DNA of 64,000 nucleotides from Streptomyces sp. NBC_00285 (lineage in GTDB: Bacteria; Actinomycetota; Actinomycetes; Streptomycetales; Streptomycetaceae). Position 1 is the stretch's first letter. Each line of letters begins with the position of its first letter. A model generated the notes under the pieces. That model did not search any database, had not been told where the DNA came from, and saw nothing but the letters and a program-made list of their open reading frames with translations. The stretch is from assembly GCF_036174265.1 (NCBI RefSeq), contig NZ_CP108055.1:3348001-3412000 (forward strand). The letters are read 5' to 3'. This document shows, piece after piece, positions 51,371 through 60,802 of the stretch. The position numbers were made by a program, and so were the translations under genes.

Positions 51371-52360
51371 ATGCGCCGTACAGCCTCTCCAATCTCCCTG
51401 ATTCTGCTGGGACTCGGCACGTTTCTGCTGGTACTGGCGCCACTGCTTGCGTGGTACGTGACTCCGCGGGCGGCCCTGAACCCGATCAACATCGACCAGA
51501 CCGCCGTGTACCGCGGCACGGGCAGCGTCTTCGACACCGAGCAGGTGAAGACCGTCCCCGACCAGCGCATCACCGTCACCCAGCGGGTGCGCGGCAACGT
51601 CGAGGACAGTGAGAACAGCGACGGGGCCGCGGTGTGGGACGTGACCACCACCGTCGACACCGACAAGTCGCTGCCGGCCGCCGATCCGCACGACGCGCTG
51701 GAGTTCGTCCCGCACCGGTGGGTCATGGACCGTAAGACGACCAAGCCGGTGCACTGCTGCGGGGAGAAGCCGTACTTCGAGGGCGAGGCCTATCTGAAGT
51801 TCCCCTTCGACGTGCAGCGACGCTCCTACCAGTGGTGGGACAACTCCCTCGGTTCCACAGTGACGTTGCGATACCAGGGTACGAAGAAGGTTCAGGGGTA
51901 CACGGGTTACCGGTTCACCGGCACGGTCGCCCCGGCGAAGGTCGGGACGCGGCTGGTGCCGGGCACGATCGTGGACGAGCCGGGCCGGCCGCAGGTGCTG
52001 GCCGAGGAGTGGTACTCCAACCACGGCATCGAGCTGGTCGTCGACCAGCGCACCGGCCGGGTCGTCTACGCGCAGGTGGGTCCGAAGCGCACCCTGCGGG
52101 CTCCCGGCGCGAAGAAGGACGCCGTGGTCCTGCTGGACAGCCGGAAGATCGAGTTCACCACCGCAACCCAGAAGGAGGCGGTGCGGCTGGCGAAGCGGGA
52201 CAGTGACCAACTGCGCGCGGTGGGCGAGACGTTGCCGGTCGGGGCGGCTGTGGCCGGATTCGTACTGGCTGCCGTGGGGGGCGTTTTGGTGGTACGGGGG
52301 CGCAGGCGTCCCGAGTCCACCGAAATGAGCGATACGCCCGAGCCCGTTCTCACGATGTGA
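51371..52360 (+). CDS. DUF3068 (PorA-family) membrane-anchored protein
   Basis: 329 aa. N-terminal membrane helix (ISLILLGLGTFLLVLAPLLAWYV), a large extracytoplasmic beta-rich region and a C-terminal membrane helix (VGAAVAGFVLAAVGGVLVV) before a charged tail. The layout and segments such as DPHDALEFVPHRWVMDR, TYEGYRF-like repeats and EEWYSNHGIELVVDQRTG identify DUF3068, a family of actinobacterial envelope proteins. ATG 51371 has AGGAG 7 nt upstream. The function is unknown; it opens the plus-strand glycan locus. Confidence 0.85.
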   Translation: MRRTASPISLILLGLGTFLLVLAPLLAWYVTPRAALNPINIDQTAVYRGTGSVFDTEQVKTVPDQRITVTQRVRGNVEDSENSDGAAVWDVTTTVDTDKSLPAADPHDALEFVPHRWVMDRKTTKPVHCCGEKPYFEGEAYLKFPFDVQRRSYQWWDNSLGSTVTLRYQGTKKVQGYTGYRFTGTVAPAKVGTRLVPGTIVDEPGRPQVLAEEWYSNHGIELVVDQRTGRVVYAQVGPKRTLRAPGAKKDAVVLLDSRKIEFTTATQKEAVRLAKRDSDQLRAVGETLPVGAAVAGFVLAAVGGVLVVRGRRRPESTEMSDTPEPVLTM

Positions 52361-52553
52361 CTGGACGTCAGCTCTAATAACGCCGGAAATTGTCACGCAG
52401 GTGAGTAGCCACGGCGAACGGGTGGGCGAAAACTGTGCCACCCCACCCGAGCACAACCCACCCACACCATCCTCCTAGGAAGCACTCAGTCCCCCCACAA
52501 CCAGCCTGAAAGCCACCGCTGAGTTCCGCACCCTGAGACGAGTTGGAGCACCC

Positions 52554-53738
52554 ATGCCCCAGCACGTGCCCCATCTGCTGCACACGTCGCCACCCCAGGC
52601 GTCGCAGCGGCAACCCTCACCGCACAGCGCACAGCATCCCTCGGCGCTTCCCCCACCTCCGCGCCGAATCGTTTTTCTCGCCCACCGTGACCTCGGCAAC
52701 CCGGCCGCCGGCGGCTCGGAGCTGCTCGTCGACCGTCTCGCCGACGGACTGACCCGGCTCGGCCACCAGGTGACCCTGCTGTGCGGCGGCCCGGCCTCCT
52801 ACCGGGACTACCGCGTCGTGTCGGCGGGCGGCGAGTTCGGCCACTACCTGCGCGCCCGTACGGCCTTCGCCCGCCAGGTCGGCGAGACCGACCTGCTGGT
52901 GGAGGTGTGCAACGGCATGCCGTACCTCGCGCCCCTGTGGCATCGCGGCCCCACCCTGTGCCTGGTCAACCATGTGCACACCGACCTGTGGTCGATGCGG
53001 TTCGGCGGGCCCCTGGCCCCGGCCGCCCGGATCGGCCGAAGACTCGAACACTGGGCGCTGGCCGGTGCGGCGGTCCGGGACCGGGGCCTGCTGGTCGCCG
53101 TCTCCCCGTCGACCGCCCATGCGCTGCGGGCGATCGGTGTCGAACGGGACCGTATCCGCGTCGTGCACAACGGGGTCGAGGAGCCGGGCCCCCTCACCGA
53201 GCGCTCGCCCGAGCCGCTGTTCGTGGCCGTGGGCAGACTCGTCGAGTACAAACGGATCGATCTGCTGCTGAGACTGTGGGAGCGGGTGCGACCCGTGACC
53301 GGCGGCCGGCTGGTGATCGTCGGGGACGGACCCGAACGGCAGCGCCTGCAGCAACTCGCGGGCCCCGGCGTGGAGTTCACCGGGCATGTGTCGGAGGCGG
53401 AGAAGCACCGGCTGCTCTGTGCGGCCTGGCTGCTGCTGCATCCGTCCGCCGTGGAGGGCTGGGGGCTGGTCGTCACCGAGGCCGCGACCCGCCGGACGCC
53501 GACCATCGCCTTCGACGTGCCCGGACTGCGGGACTCCGTCGTGGACGGGGAGACCGGCGTGCTCGCGCAGGGCGAGTCCTCGTTCGCCGCCGCCTGGTGC
53601 ACGCTCGCCCTGTCGGGGAACCGCCGTGCGGCGATGGGCAAGGCCGCCCGCGACCAGGCTGCCCGGTTCCGGTGGCATCGGACCGTCAGACAGTTCCGGG
53701 CCGTGGCCGCCGAGGCGGTGAGGGGCTGGGGACCGTGA
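52554..53738 (+). CDS. GT4-family glycosyltransferase
   Basis: 394 aa GT-B enzyme. After a Pro/His/Gln-rich leader of about 35 residues comes RRIVFLAHRDLGNPAAGGSELLVDRLADGL (N-terminal acceptor domain). The donor domain has LFVAVGRLVEYKRIDLLLRLW and the EX7E motif in SAVEGWGLVVTEAATR. It probably adds a nucleotide- or lipid-linked sugar to an envelope glycan on the cytoplasmic face. The GTGA overlap with the next methyltransferase gene shows an operon. A 190-bp leader with no identified site precedes it. Confidence 0.9.
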   Translation: MPQHVPHLLHTSPPQASQRQPSPHSAQHPSALPPPPRRIVFLAHRDLGNPAAGGSELLVDRLADGLTRLGHQVTLLCGGPASYRDYRVVSAGGEFGHYLRARTAFARQVGETDLLVEVCNGMPYLAPLWHRGPTLCLVNHVHTDLWSMRFGGPLAPAARIGRRLEHWALAGAAVRDRGLLVAVSPSTAHALRAIGVERDRIRVVHNGVEEPGPLTERSPEPLFVAVGRLVEYKRIDLLLRLWERVRPVTGGRLVIVGDGPERQRLQQLAGPGVEFTGHVSEAEKHRLLCAAWLLLHPSAVEGWGLVVTEAATRRTPTIAFDVPGLRDSVVDGETGVLAQGESSFAAAWCTLALSGNRRAAMGKAARDQAARFRWHRTVRQFRAVAAEAVRGWGP

Positions 53739-54475
53739 CGCGACCTCGGGCGAAGGACCCCTCCCTGCGGCGTTCCCTCACGCTCTTCCGGGCCTTTCTC
53801 CATGAGCAGGACGATCCCGAGTCCTGCTACGCGCTCCTGGCCCGGGACGCCGTCGACCAGGTCGAGGCCTACGACGGGCCCGTCGCCGGTCGTACCGTCG
53901 TCGACGTCGGCGGCGGGAGCGGGTACTTCACCGAGGAGTTCCGCAGACGCGGCGCCCTGGCCCATCTCTTCGAGCCCGACGCGAGGGAACTGGGAGAGAA
54001 ACCACCCGACTCCACCGTGATCGCCGACGGCTATCTGCTCCCCCTGCGGGACGCGGCCGCGGACGTCACCTTCTCCTCCAACGTCCTTGAGCACGTGGCC
54101 GATCCGCAGACCTTCCTCAGCGAACTCATCCGCGTCACCCGACCCGGCGGGCTGATCTACGTGTCGTTCACCAACTGGCTGTCCCCGTGGGGCGGTCACG
54201 AGTGGGCGCCCTGGCACTACCTGGGTGCCGAACGGGCCCGGTCCCGCTATCGGCGCCGTACCGGAAAGGCCGCCAAGCACACCCTCGGCGAGAACCTGTT
54301 CGCCGTGCACATCGGCCCGACCCTGCGGCAGGTGCGCGCCCGCGACGACGTCACGGTCGTCTCGGCGCGCTCCCGCTACTGGCCCTTCCTCGCGGAGACC
54401 GTCGTCCGGGCTCCCGGCATCCGTGAGGTGGCCACCTGGAACCTCCTCCTCATCCTCCGGCGGTGTCCACCATGA
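53735..54475 (+). CDS. Class I SAM-dependent methyltransferase
   Basis: 246 aa. SAM motif I is VVDVGGGSGYFTEEFRRRG, with the acidic end of strand 2 (LFEPDA) and motif III-like FSSNVLEHVADPQTFLSEL, VTRPGGLIYVSF. It resembles methyltransferase type 11 enzymes acting on sugars or lipids. The start overlaps the GT4 stop and the end overlaps the AftD-like start, so it belongs to the envelope-glycan operon and may cap or modify the glycan. Confidence 0.88.
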   Translation: MTRPRAKDPSLRRSLTLFRAFLHEQDDPESCYALLARDAVDQVEAYDGPVAGRTVVDVGGGSGYFTEEFRRRGALAHLFEPDARELGEKPPDSTVIADGYLLPLRDAAADVTFSSNVLEHVADPQTFLSELIRVTRPGGLIYVSFTNWLSPWGGHEWAPWHYLGAERARSRYRRRTGKAAKHTLGENLFAVHIGPTLRQVRARDDVTVVSARSRYWPFLAETVVRAPGIREVATWNLLLILRRCPP

Positions 54476-57400
54476 CGACGTCCACGGTCCAGGCCCCTCC
54501 TCCGGCGGCCGTTCCCACCACCGCGACCAGGTCGGGCCCGCCGGAGGGCCCGCGGTCGCGGCGCTGGCTGCTGGGGTTCTGGGCCGTGGTCCTCGTGCTG
54601 TTCCTCGCGGTGCATCCGGGGCGGCAGACCTTCGACACCAAGCTGGGTGTGAGCGTCGATCCGGGCCGGTTCCTCGCCGATCTCGGACAGCTGTGGCACG
54701 ACCAGGGGTCCTTCGGCGGGATCCAGGACCAGTACGTCGGCTATCTGTGGCCGATGCTGCCGTTCTACTGGCTGGGCCACGCCGTGCAGCTGCCGGTGTG
54801 GCTGGTGGAACGGCTGTGGCTGTCACTGGTCGTGTCGGTGGCCTTCTGGGGCGCGCTCCGACTGGCCGAGCGGCTGCGCGTGGGCAACGGCACGTCCCGG
54901 CTGATCGCCGCCGCCGCGTACGCGCTGTGGCCGACCTTCACCATCGTCGTCGGCTCGACGTCCGCGGCCGCGCTGCCCGGCGCCTTCCTGCCCTGGGTGC
55001 TGCTGCCGCTGACGAACGAGCGCCACAGCGCCCGGATCGCCGCCCTGCGCTCGGCACTGGTCATCCCGTTCATGGGCGGGGTGAACGGGGCCTCCACCCT
55101 GGCCTGTCTGCTCCCCGTCGGGCTGTACCTCCTCTCCCGGCCGCCCGGCCCACGGCAGCGCAAACTGATCGCCTGGTGGGTGCCGGGCGTGATCCTGGCG
55201 ACCGCCTGGTGGGTCATCCCGCTGCTGCTGCTCGGGTTCTACGGCGAGAACTTCCTGCCCTACGTCGAGAACGCGCGGACCACCACCGAGACCATGTCGG
55301 CGACGGAGGCCCTGCGCGGCGGCGGGAACTGGGTCGCCTATCTGCACCTGGGACAGGCGTGGCTGCCGGCCGGCTGGACCGTGGCGTCCTCCGTGATCGT
55401 CATCGTGTGTTCGGCGTTCGCCGCCGGCCTCGGTCTCGCGGGCCTGGCGCGCCGGGACATGCCGGAGCGGCGATGGCTGGTGCTGACCGCGCTGACGGCC
55501 GTCCTGGTGCTGCTCGCGGGGTACGGCGGCGCGTTCGGCGCCCCCTTCCACGGGCTCGTGCAGGACTGGCTGAACGGCTCCCTCGCCCCCTTCCGCAACA
55601 TCTACAAGTTCCAGCCGGGGCTGGCGCTCGCACTGGTGCTGGGCCTCGCCCACCTGGTGGGGGTGGCCGCCGAGCCGCGCGGGGCACGTGAGTTCAGAGG
55701 CCGCCGGTACGCCCCGCTGGTCGCGGCCGTCCTGGTCCTGCCCGGGCTGATGTGGCCCTACCTCAACGGCTCGATCCTGAACCCGGGTTCCTTCCAGGAG
55801 CTGCCCAAGTACTGGCACACCACGGCCGACTGGCTGGACAGGTACTCCCCGGACTCACGTGCCCTCGTCGTCCCGGCGACCGCGCACGGCATCTACACCT
55901 GGGGCTCCCCCATCGACCAGCCCCTCGACGTGCTCGCCGAGTCCCGCTGGGCGCAACGCGACTACGTCCCCTTCGGCACCCCGGGCAACCGGCGCACGAC
56001 GGACGCGGTCGAGCAGGCGCTGATGACGGGCGGCGACATCCCGGGGCTGGCCGACTACCTGAGCCGGGCCGGCGTCTACTACGTCGTCGTCCGCAACGAC
56101 CTCGACCCCGACCAGATCGGCGCCGTGTCGTCCTCGGTCGTCAAGCGGTCCCTGGAGCAGTCCGGCTACGAGCGGGTGACGGGCCTCGGGCCCCTCATGA
56201 CGGGCGGTGTGATCGCGCACGACACCCCGCTCCAGATCGAGGGGCTGTATCCGAGGCAGCGCGCGGTGGAGATCTACCGGCCGGTGGAGTCCTCGGGGGT
56301 ACCACGGCCCGGACAGGCCGGGCTGCTGCCGGTCGCCGACACCGCCCAGGTGTCCGGCGGACCCGAGTCCCTGCTTCCGCTGGCCACCGAACTGCGGGGC
56401 CGGGCAACGGTGTTGACGGGCGACAACCATCCGGGGCTCGGCACCCCGTCGCTCCAGATCGTCGGCGACGGACTGCGGCGCGCGGACACCCGGTTCGGGC
56501 TCGTCAACGCGAACACGTCGTACACGTACACGAGCGACGAGCGCAACGCGCCCGGGGCCGCCCAGGACGCCGGGGAGAAACCGCACCAGATCCTGCCGGA
56601 GAAGGGCCTCGACCACCAGACGGTGGCCGAACTGCGCGGCGCCGACTCGGTGAGCGCGTCGTCGTACGGCAACTGGCTGTTCCATCTCCCGCAGTTCGAC
56701 CCGGTCAACGCCTTCGACGGCAACCCGGACACCGCGTGGACGGAGGGCGTGGCGGGCTCGCCGGACGGGCAGTGGCTGCGGATCGGGTTCTCGGATCCCG
56801 CCTACGACATGCCCTCGTCGTTCAAGGTGACGCCGTTGCCGCAGGAGAGCGTGCGGTCGGCCCCGACGAAGGTGCGGGTGGAGACGGAGAAGGGGTCGGC
56901 GACCAGCTTCCTGCGGGCCGACGGCTCCGCACAGCGCATCAAAGCCCCTGCGGGGGCGACGGGTTGGATGAAGCTGACGATCGTCGACTCGGTGGCGCGG
57001 CGGACCGGTCTCGCCGGTGCCGGGTTCTCCGAGATCACCCTGCCGCAGGTGCAGGTGACCCGGCTGCTGCGGCTGCCGACCGACGCGGACACCTCGGACT
57101 CGGCCGCCGAGATCGTCTCCCTGCACCGGGTGCCCGACCCGGCCGGGATCTCCCCGACCGGCACCGAGGCGGGCCTGCACCGCCGCTTCGCGACGGCGAC
57201 CGCGGGAACGTACGCGGTGCAGGCGAGCGCGGTGCCGGTGAGCGGGGAGGAACTCGACAAACTGCTGTACGAGGTCGCCCCGGACCAGCGCAACCGCATC
57301 ACGGCGACGGCCGACTCCACGGCGGCCCTCGGTGCGGGTCTGTCCGCCCGCAACCTCACCGACGGCGACCTCACGACGGCCTGGATCGCCGGCGACCGCC

Positions 57401-58668
57401 CCACCATCCACCTCAGCTGGGACGGCAAACAGCCCATCTCGGAGTTGGTGCTGGCACCCGCCGGCGGGCTGTCCACCCGGCCCACCGAGGTGGACATCAG
57501 CTCGCCCGACGGCTCGACGGTCGCCGGGGTCGACGAGAACGGGGTGGTGCGCTTCCCCGCGATCACCACCGACCGCCTCGACATCACGATCACCGAGACG
57601 GCCCCGCTGGTCCTGCACAACCCGGTCGCCGACGAGGATCTGCAACTGCCGGTGGGGCTCACGGAGGCGTACCTCCCGGCTCTCGACCAGTACCGGACCC
57701 CGCAGCCGAAGGCCACCCGGACGTTCTCGTTGCCGTGCGGCCGGGGACCGGTGGTGGCGGTCGACGGGAAGCTGTTCCAGACCGGCGTGTCGGGCCTGAT
57801 CCGGGACCTGACGGAACGGCGGCCGGTGAAGGTGACGCTCTGTCAGGGACCCAGGTCCGGGGCCGAGTTGTCCCTGGCCTCCGGGGAGCACGTGGTCGAG
57901 GGCGGGGACGCCGGGCCGCTCACCCTGACCGCCGTCACGCTGACCCGCGGCACGATCGCCGAACCCACCTCGCTCACCCGTGAGTTGCAGATCAAGGACT
58001 GGCTGGGCGACAGGCGCGAGGTGAGCGTGGGCTCGGGGGCGGCCTCGTACCTCACGACGTACGAGAACTACAACGACGGCTGGAAGGCCACGCTGAACGG
58101 CAAGTCCCTGTCGCCGGTACGCCTCGACGGCTGGCAGCAGGGCTGGCGGGTCCCCGCCGGGGCGGGCGGCACGCTGAAGCTGTCGTACGAGCCCGCGACG
58201 ACGTACGACGGGGCGCTGATCGGCAGCGGGGTCGCGTTGGCCGTGCTGGTGGGGCTCGTGCTGTGGCGCAGGCGGTCCCCGAACCCCGACGAGCCGCAGC
58301 GGATGCCTCCGGCGCCCGGGCTGTGGCTCGGGACGGTGGCGCTCACGCTGGTGGGCGTGGTGATCGCGGGCTGGTTCGCCCTGCTGGTCCCGGCGTTGGC
58401 GCTGCTCGCGTACCGACGGCACGCACTGCTGGTGCCGATCGCCTTCGTCGCCCTCGCGGGGGCGGGGATCGCCGCTGCGACAGGGGCGGGCGAGCCGGTG
58501 GGCGCGGGGCACGGGGCGTTCGGGCATGTGGCCCAACTGCTGGCGCTGATCGGTCTGTTCGCGGGACTGGTGAGTGTGCGGGAGTCCGCGGAGGCCGCCG
58601 GTCCCGAGGCGCCGACGCAGCAACTGCCGCCGGTCGAGGTGAGCAAGGGGAGGGCGGAACCGACATGA
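54472..58668 (+). CDS. AftD-like alpha-(1->3)-arabinofuranosyltransferase (GT-C, DUF3367)
   Basis: 1398 aa. The N-terminal about 430 residues hold 11-13 membrane helices of the GT-C fold with the early acidic loop GRQTFDTKLGVSVDPGRFL. A very large extracytoplasmic region follows, including two F5/8-type modules (NAFDGNPDTAWTEG near residue 750, ARNLTDGDLTTAWIAG near 965), then C-terminal helices (LIGSGVALAVLVGLVLW and more). This is the architecture of mycobacterial AftD, which adds arabinofuranose from decaprenyl-phospho-arabinose. Start ATG overlaps the methyltransferase stop. Streptomyces lacks classical arabinogalactan, so the acceptor is unknown. Confidence 0.88.
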   Translation: MTTSTVQAPPPAAVPTTATRSGPPEGPRSRRWLLGFWAVVLVLFLAVHPGRQTFDTKLGVSVDPGRFLADLGQLWHDQGSFGGIQDQYVGYLWPMLPFYWLGHAVQLPVWLVERLWLSLVVSVAFWGALRLAERLRVGNGTSRLIAAAAYALWPTFTIVVGSTSAAALPGAFLPWVLLPLTNERHSARIAALRSALVIPFMGGVNGASTLACLLPVGLYLLSRPPGPRQRKLIAWWVPGVILATAWWVIPLLLLGFYGENFLPYVENARTTTETMSATEALRGGGNWVAYLHLGQAWLPAGWTVASSVIVIVCSAFAAGLGLAGLARRDMPERRWLVLTALTAVLVLLAGYGGAFGAPFHGLVQDWLNGSLAPFRNIYKFQPGLALALVLGLAHLVGVAAEPRGAREFRGRRYAPLVAAVLVLPGLMWPYLNGSILNPGSFQELPKYWHTTADWLDRYSPDSRALVVPATAHGIYTWGSPIDQPLDVLAESRWAQRDYVPFGTPGNRRTTDAVEQALMTGGDIPGLADYLSRAGVYYVVVRNDLDPDQIGAVSSSVVKRSLEQSGYERVTGLGPLMTGGVIAHDTPLQIEGLYPRQRAVEIYRPVESSGVPRPGQAGLLPVADTAQVSGGPESLLPLATELRGRATVLTGDNHPGLGTPSLQIVGDGLRRADTRFGLVNANTSYTYTSDERNAPGAAQDAGEKPHQILPEKGLDHQTVAELRGADSVSASSYGNWLFHLPQFDPVNAFDGNPDTAWTEGVAGSPDGQWLRIGFSDPAYDMPSSFKVTPLPQESVRSAPTKVRVETEKGSATSFLRADGSAQRIKAPAGATGWMKLTIVDSVARRTGLAGAGFSEITLPQVQVTRLLRLPTDADTSDSAAEIVSLHRVPDPAGISPTGTEAGLHRRFATATAGTYAVQASAVPVSGEELDKLLYEVAPDQRNRITATADSTAALGAGLSARNLTDGDLTTAWIAGDRPTIHLSWDGKQPISELVLAPAGGLSTRPTEVDISSPDGSTVAGVDENGVVRFPAITTDRLDITITETAPLVLHNPVADEDLQLPVGLTEAYLPALDQYRTPQPKATRTFSLPCGRGPVVAVDGKLFQTGVSGLIRDLTERRPVKVTLCQGPRSGAELSLASGEHVVEGGDAGPLTLTAVTLTRGTIAEPTSLTRELQIKDWLGDRREVSVGSGAASYLTTYENYNDGWKATLNGKSLSPVRLDGWQQGWRVPAGAGGTLKLSYEPATTYDGALIGSGVALAVLVGLVLWRRRSPNPDEPQRMPPAPGLWLGTVALTLVGVVIAGWFALLVPALALLAYRRHALLVPIAFVALAGAGIAAATGAGEPVGAGHGAFGHVAQLLALIGLFAGLVSVRESAEAAGPEAPTQQLPPVEVSKGRAEPT

Positions 58669-60056
58669 CCCCACCGAGGCGCATCCCGTTCCCCGTGGTG
58701 GACGAGATCTCCCGGCACTGCCTTCAGGAGGAGGAACCGGAGACGGTCCACATCGAGGTGCACCTGCCGGGCCGGCTGGACCAGGCGCGGCTCCGGAAGG
58801 CGTTCGTGGAGGCCCTGCACCGGCATCCGCGGATCCTGATGCGGGAGGTGGCGGGGGGCTGGTACCGGCGACGGTACGAGTGGGAGCTGACGGCGGAGCC
58901 GGATGTGGAGGTGGTGAGTTTCCCGGCCCCGGGCCGCAACGCCCTGCGGGACGCGCGGACACGCGCCCTGGAGGAGGCTCCACCCCTGTCGCTGTCGCCG
59001 CCGATACGGCTGGAGGTGGTGGAAGGGGCCGGACCGGTGGAGGGCAGCGAAGCGTCGGACGCAGTCGGCCTGCACCCACCTTTTCAGGGGCGCGGGGCGG
59101 TATCGACAAGCGGCTCCGCCGCGGGGCGCGAGCAGCCCCCACTCAGCCGCACCCAAAACACAACCGTCCTCTTCCTCACCATCAACCACACCGCCCTCGA
59201 CGGCCCCGCCTGTCTCCGCATCCTCGCCACAGCCGCCGAGATCTACGGCGGCCGGGACAACTCCCCCACCCCGGCCCCCACCCGCGCCCCCGACCCCCCG
59301 GCACCCCCTGAGGACACCCCCTCCAACTGGGCCCGCCCCGCCCGCGTGGCACAGGGCAGTCCCGAACCGTCCCCCGGCAACGGTCTCCTCGTCACCGAAC
59401 TCCCCCTCCCCCACCGCCCCAAGGGCTCCCCCTACACGGTCAACGACCAGCTCATGGTCACCACGGCCCTGACCCTCACCCACTGGAACAGGGAACACGG
59501 CGCGGCTCCCCGCCCCCTGCGCATCACCATGCCCGTGGACGACCGCCCCAGGGACGCGACAATGCCGATAGGAAACGGCACCCGGCTGGTCGAAGTCCCC
59601 TTCTCACCCGATGAGTTGGCACACGCCCCCGCCGGCATGCCCGCGCTTCTGCGCCGCACGGCGCAACGCACCCGAGCCCTCAAGTCCCTCCCCCGCCCGC
59701 AACTCGGGCACGGCGCGCACCTGCTCACCGCCCCGGTCACCCCGGTGGCCTGGCGGGCGGCGCTCACCAGGGGCCTGCGAAGCGCGGCGGCACCCTGGAC
59801 CTCGACCACCCTGCTCAGCAACATCGGCCGCGTCCCGTACCCGCTGGACTTCGGCGAGGAGGCCGGTCGCGCGCACGCCGTGTGGTTCTCGGCGCCCGCC
59901 CGGATGCCCCGCGGCCTCACCGTCACGACCGCCTCGACCGCGGGCCGGCTGCATCTCGCCCTGCGCTGGTCACGGTCCCTGCTCGGCCACGGTGACGGCG
60001 CCCACCTCAGGGACCTGTTCGAGCACTGTCTGCACGCCACGGAGGTGGCCCCGTGA
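58665..60056 (+). CDS. Condensation-domain-like acyltransferase with an in-frame repeat insertion
   Basis: 463 aa of the condensation/PapA-like acyltransferase fold. IPFPVVDEISRHCLQ opens the N-lobe. The active motif HxxxDG appears as INHTALDGPACL (about residue 180). The C-lobe has DDRPRDATMPIGNGT and the LLSNIGRVPYPLDFGEE segment. About residues 125-160 are encoded partly by a repeat element (59086-59143) and are likely a disordered loop. It overlaps the AftD-like gene (ATGA) and the next methyltransferase (GTGA). It may acylate a glycan or glycolipid; substrates are unknown. Confidence 0.82.
   Translation: MTPPRRIPFPVVDEISRHCLQEEEPETVHIEVHLPGRLDQARLRKAFVEALHRHPRILMREVAGGWYRRRYEWELTAEPDVEVVSFPAPGRNALRDARTRALEEAPPLSLSPPIRLEVVEGAGPVEGSEASDAVGLHPPFQGRGAVSTSGSAAGREQPPLSRTQNTTVLFLTINHTALDGPACLRILATAAEIYGGRDNSPTPAPTRAPDPPAPPEDTPSNWARPARVAQGSPEPSPGNGLLVTELPLPHRPKGSPYTVNDQLMVTTALTLTHWNREHGAAPRPLRITMPVDDRPRDATMPIGNGTRLVEVPFSPDELAHAPAGMPALLRRTAQRTRALKSLPRPQLGHGAHLLTAPVTPVAWRAALTRGLRSAAAPWTSTTLLSNIGRVPYPLDFGEEAGRAHAVWFSAPARMPRGLTVTTASTAGRLHLALRWSRSLLGHGDGAHLRDLFEHCLHATEVAP
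59086..59143 (+). repeat. Streptomyces-type palindromic repeat element inside a coding sequence (copy B)
   Basis: Begins AGGGGCGCGGGGC, has central GCGGCTCCGCCGC and ends GCCCCCACT. It matches the intergenic copy at 38245-38302 at most positions. It sits in-frame in the condensation-like gene, with no stop introduced. Confidence 0.65.
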
Positions 60057-60790
60057 ACACCACCGCACCCCCGCGCCGCAGCGGCCTGCGCGACTTCTAC
60101 GAGGATCCTGCCGTCCCCGTCGCCTCCGGCACCCCCCGCTCCCTGCGCCAGGCCCGCATGCTGGCCGCGGCCCTCGGAACCCCCGGCAGGAACCGGCGCA
60201 CCGTCCTCGACATCGGCTGCGGCGACGGCACCGCGGCCGCCACCGCGGCCCCCCTGCTCACCGGCCACCGGATCGTCGGCGTCGACTGGTCCCAGGACGC
60301 CCTCAAACGTGCCCGCACCCGGCTGCCGTACGCCGTCCGGGGCGAACTCACCGGCTCCGGGCTGCCGTTCGCGTCCTCGTCCGTCGACGCCGTGCTGTTC
60401 AGCGAGGTCGTCGAGCATCTCGTCGACCCGGACGCCGCGCTGGACGAGATCCGCCGCATCCTGCGCCCCGGAGGCCATCTCATGCTGTCCACCCCGAACT
60501 TGGCGGCCTGGTACAACCGCGGACTCCTGCTGGCCGGTGTCCAGCCGGTGTTCTCGGAGGTCAGCCTGCGGGCGATCCACGGCAGGCCGGGACGGGAGGT
60601 CGTGGGGCATCTGCGGCTCTACACGGCACGCGCGCTGCGGGAGTTCGTGGCCGCGGCCGGCTTCGACGTCGTACGGCTGGAAGGGGCGCCCTTCCACGGT
60701 GTGCCGCGGGTGCTGCGGGGCCTGGACCGGCTGGCGTGTGCCAGACCGTCGCTCGCGTCGATCCTGCTGCTGCACGCACGGAAGACCTAG
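60053..60790 (+). CDS. Class I SAM-dependent methyltransferase (second in operon)
   Basis: 245 aa. Motif I is VLDIGCGDGTAAATAAPLL, motif II VDWSQDALKRAR and the methyltransferase-11 signature FSEVVEHLVDPDAALDEIRRILRPGGHLMLSTPNL. GTG start overlaps the preceding stop. The resemblance to glycan or lipid-head-group methyltransferases is family-level only. It may methylate the same molecule as the acyltransferase-like protein. Confidence 0.88.
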   Translation: MNTTAPPRRSGLRDFYEDPAVPVASGTPRSLRQARMLAAALGTPGRNRRTVLDIGCGDGTAAATAAPLLTGHRIVGVDWSQDALKRARTRLPYAVRGELTGSGLPFASSSVDAVLFSEVVEHLVDPDAALDEIRRILRPGGHLMLSTPNLAAWYNRGLLLAGVQPVFSEVSLRAIHGRPGREVVGHLRLYTARALREFVAAAGFDVVRLEGAPFHGVPRVLRGLDRLACARPSLASILLLHARKT

Positions 60791-60802
60791 GGGGCCCGGG
60801 CC

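Noticed and set aside
55855..59142. 1095-codon minus-strand open frame opposite the AftD-like gene
   Set aside because: Antisense of a conserved GT-C enzyme; composition and lack of motifs mark it as non-coding.
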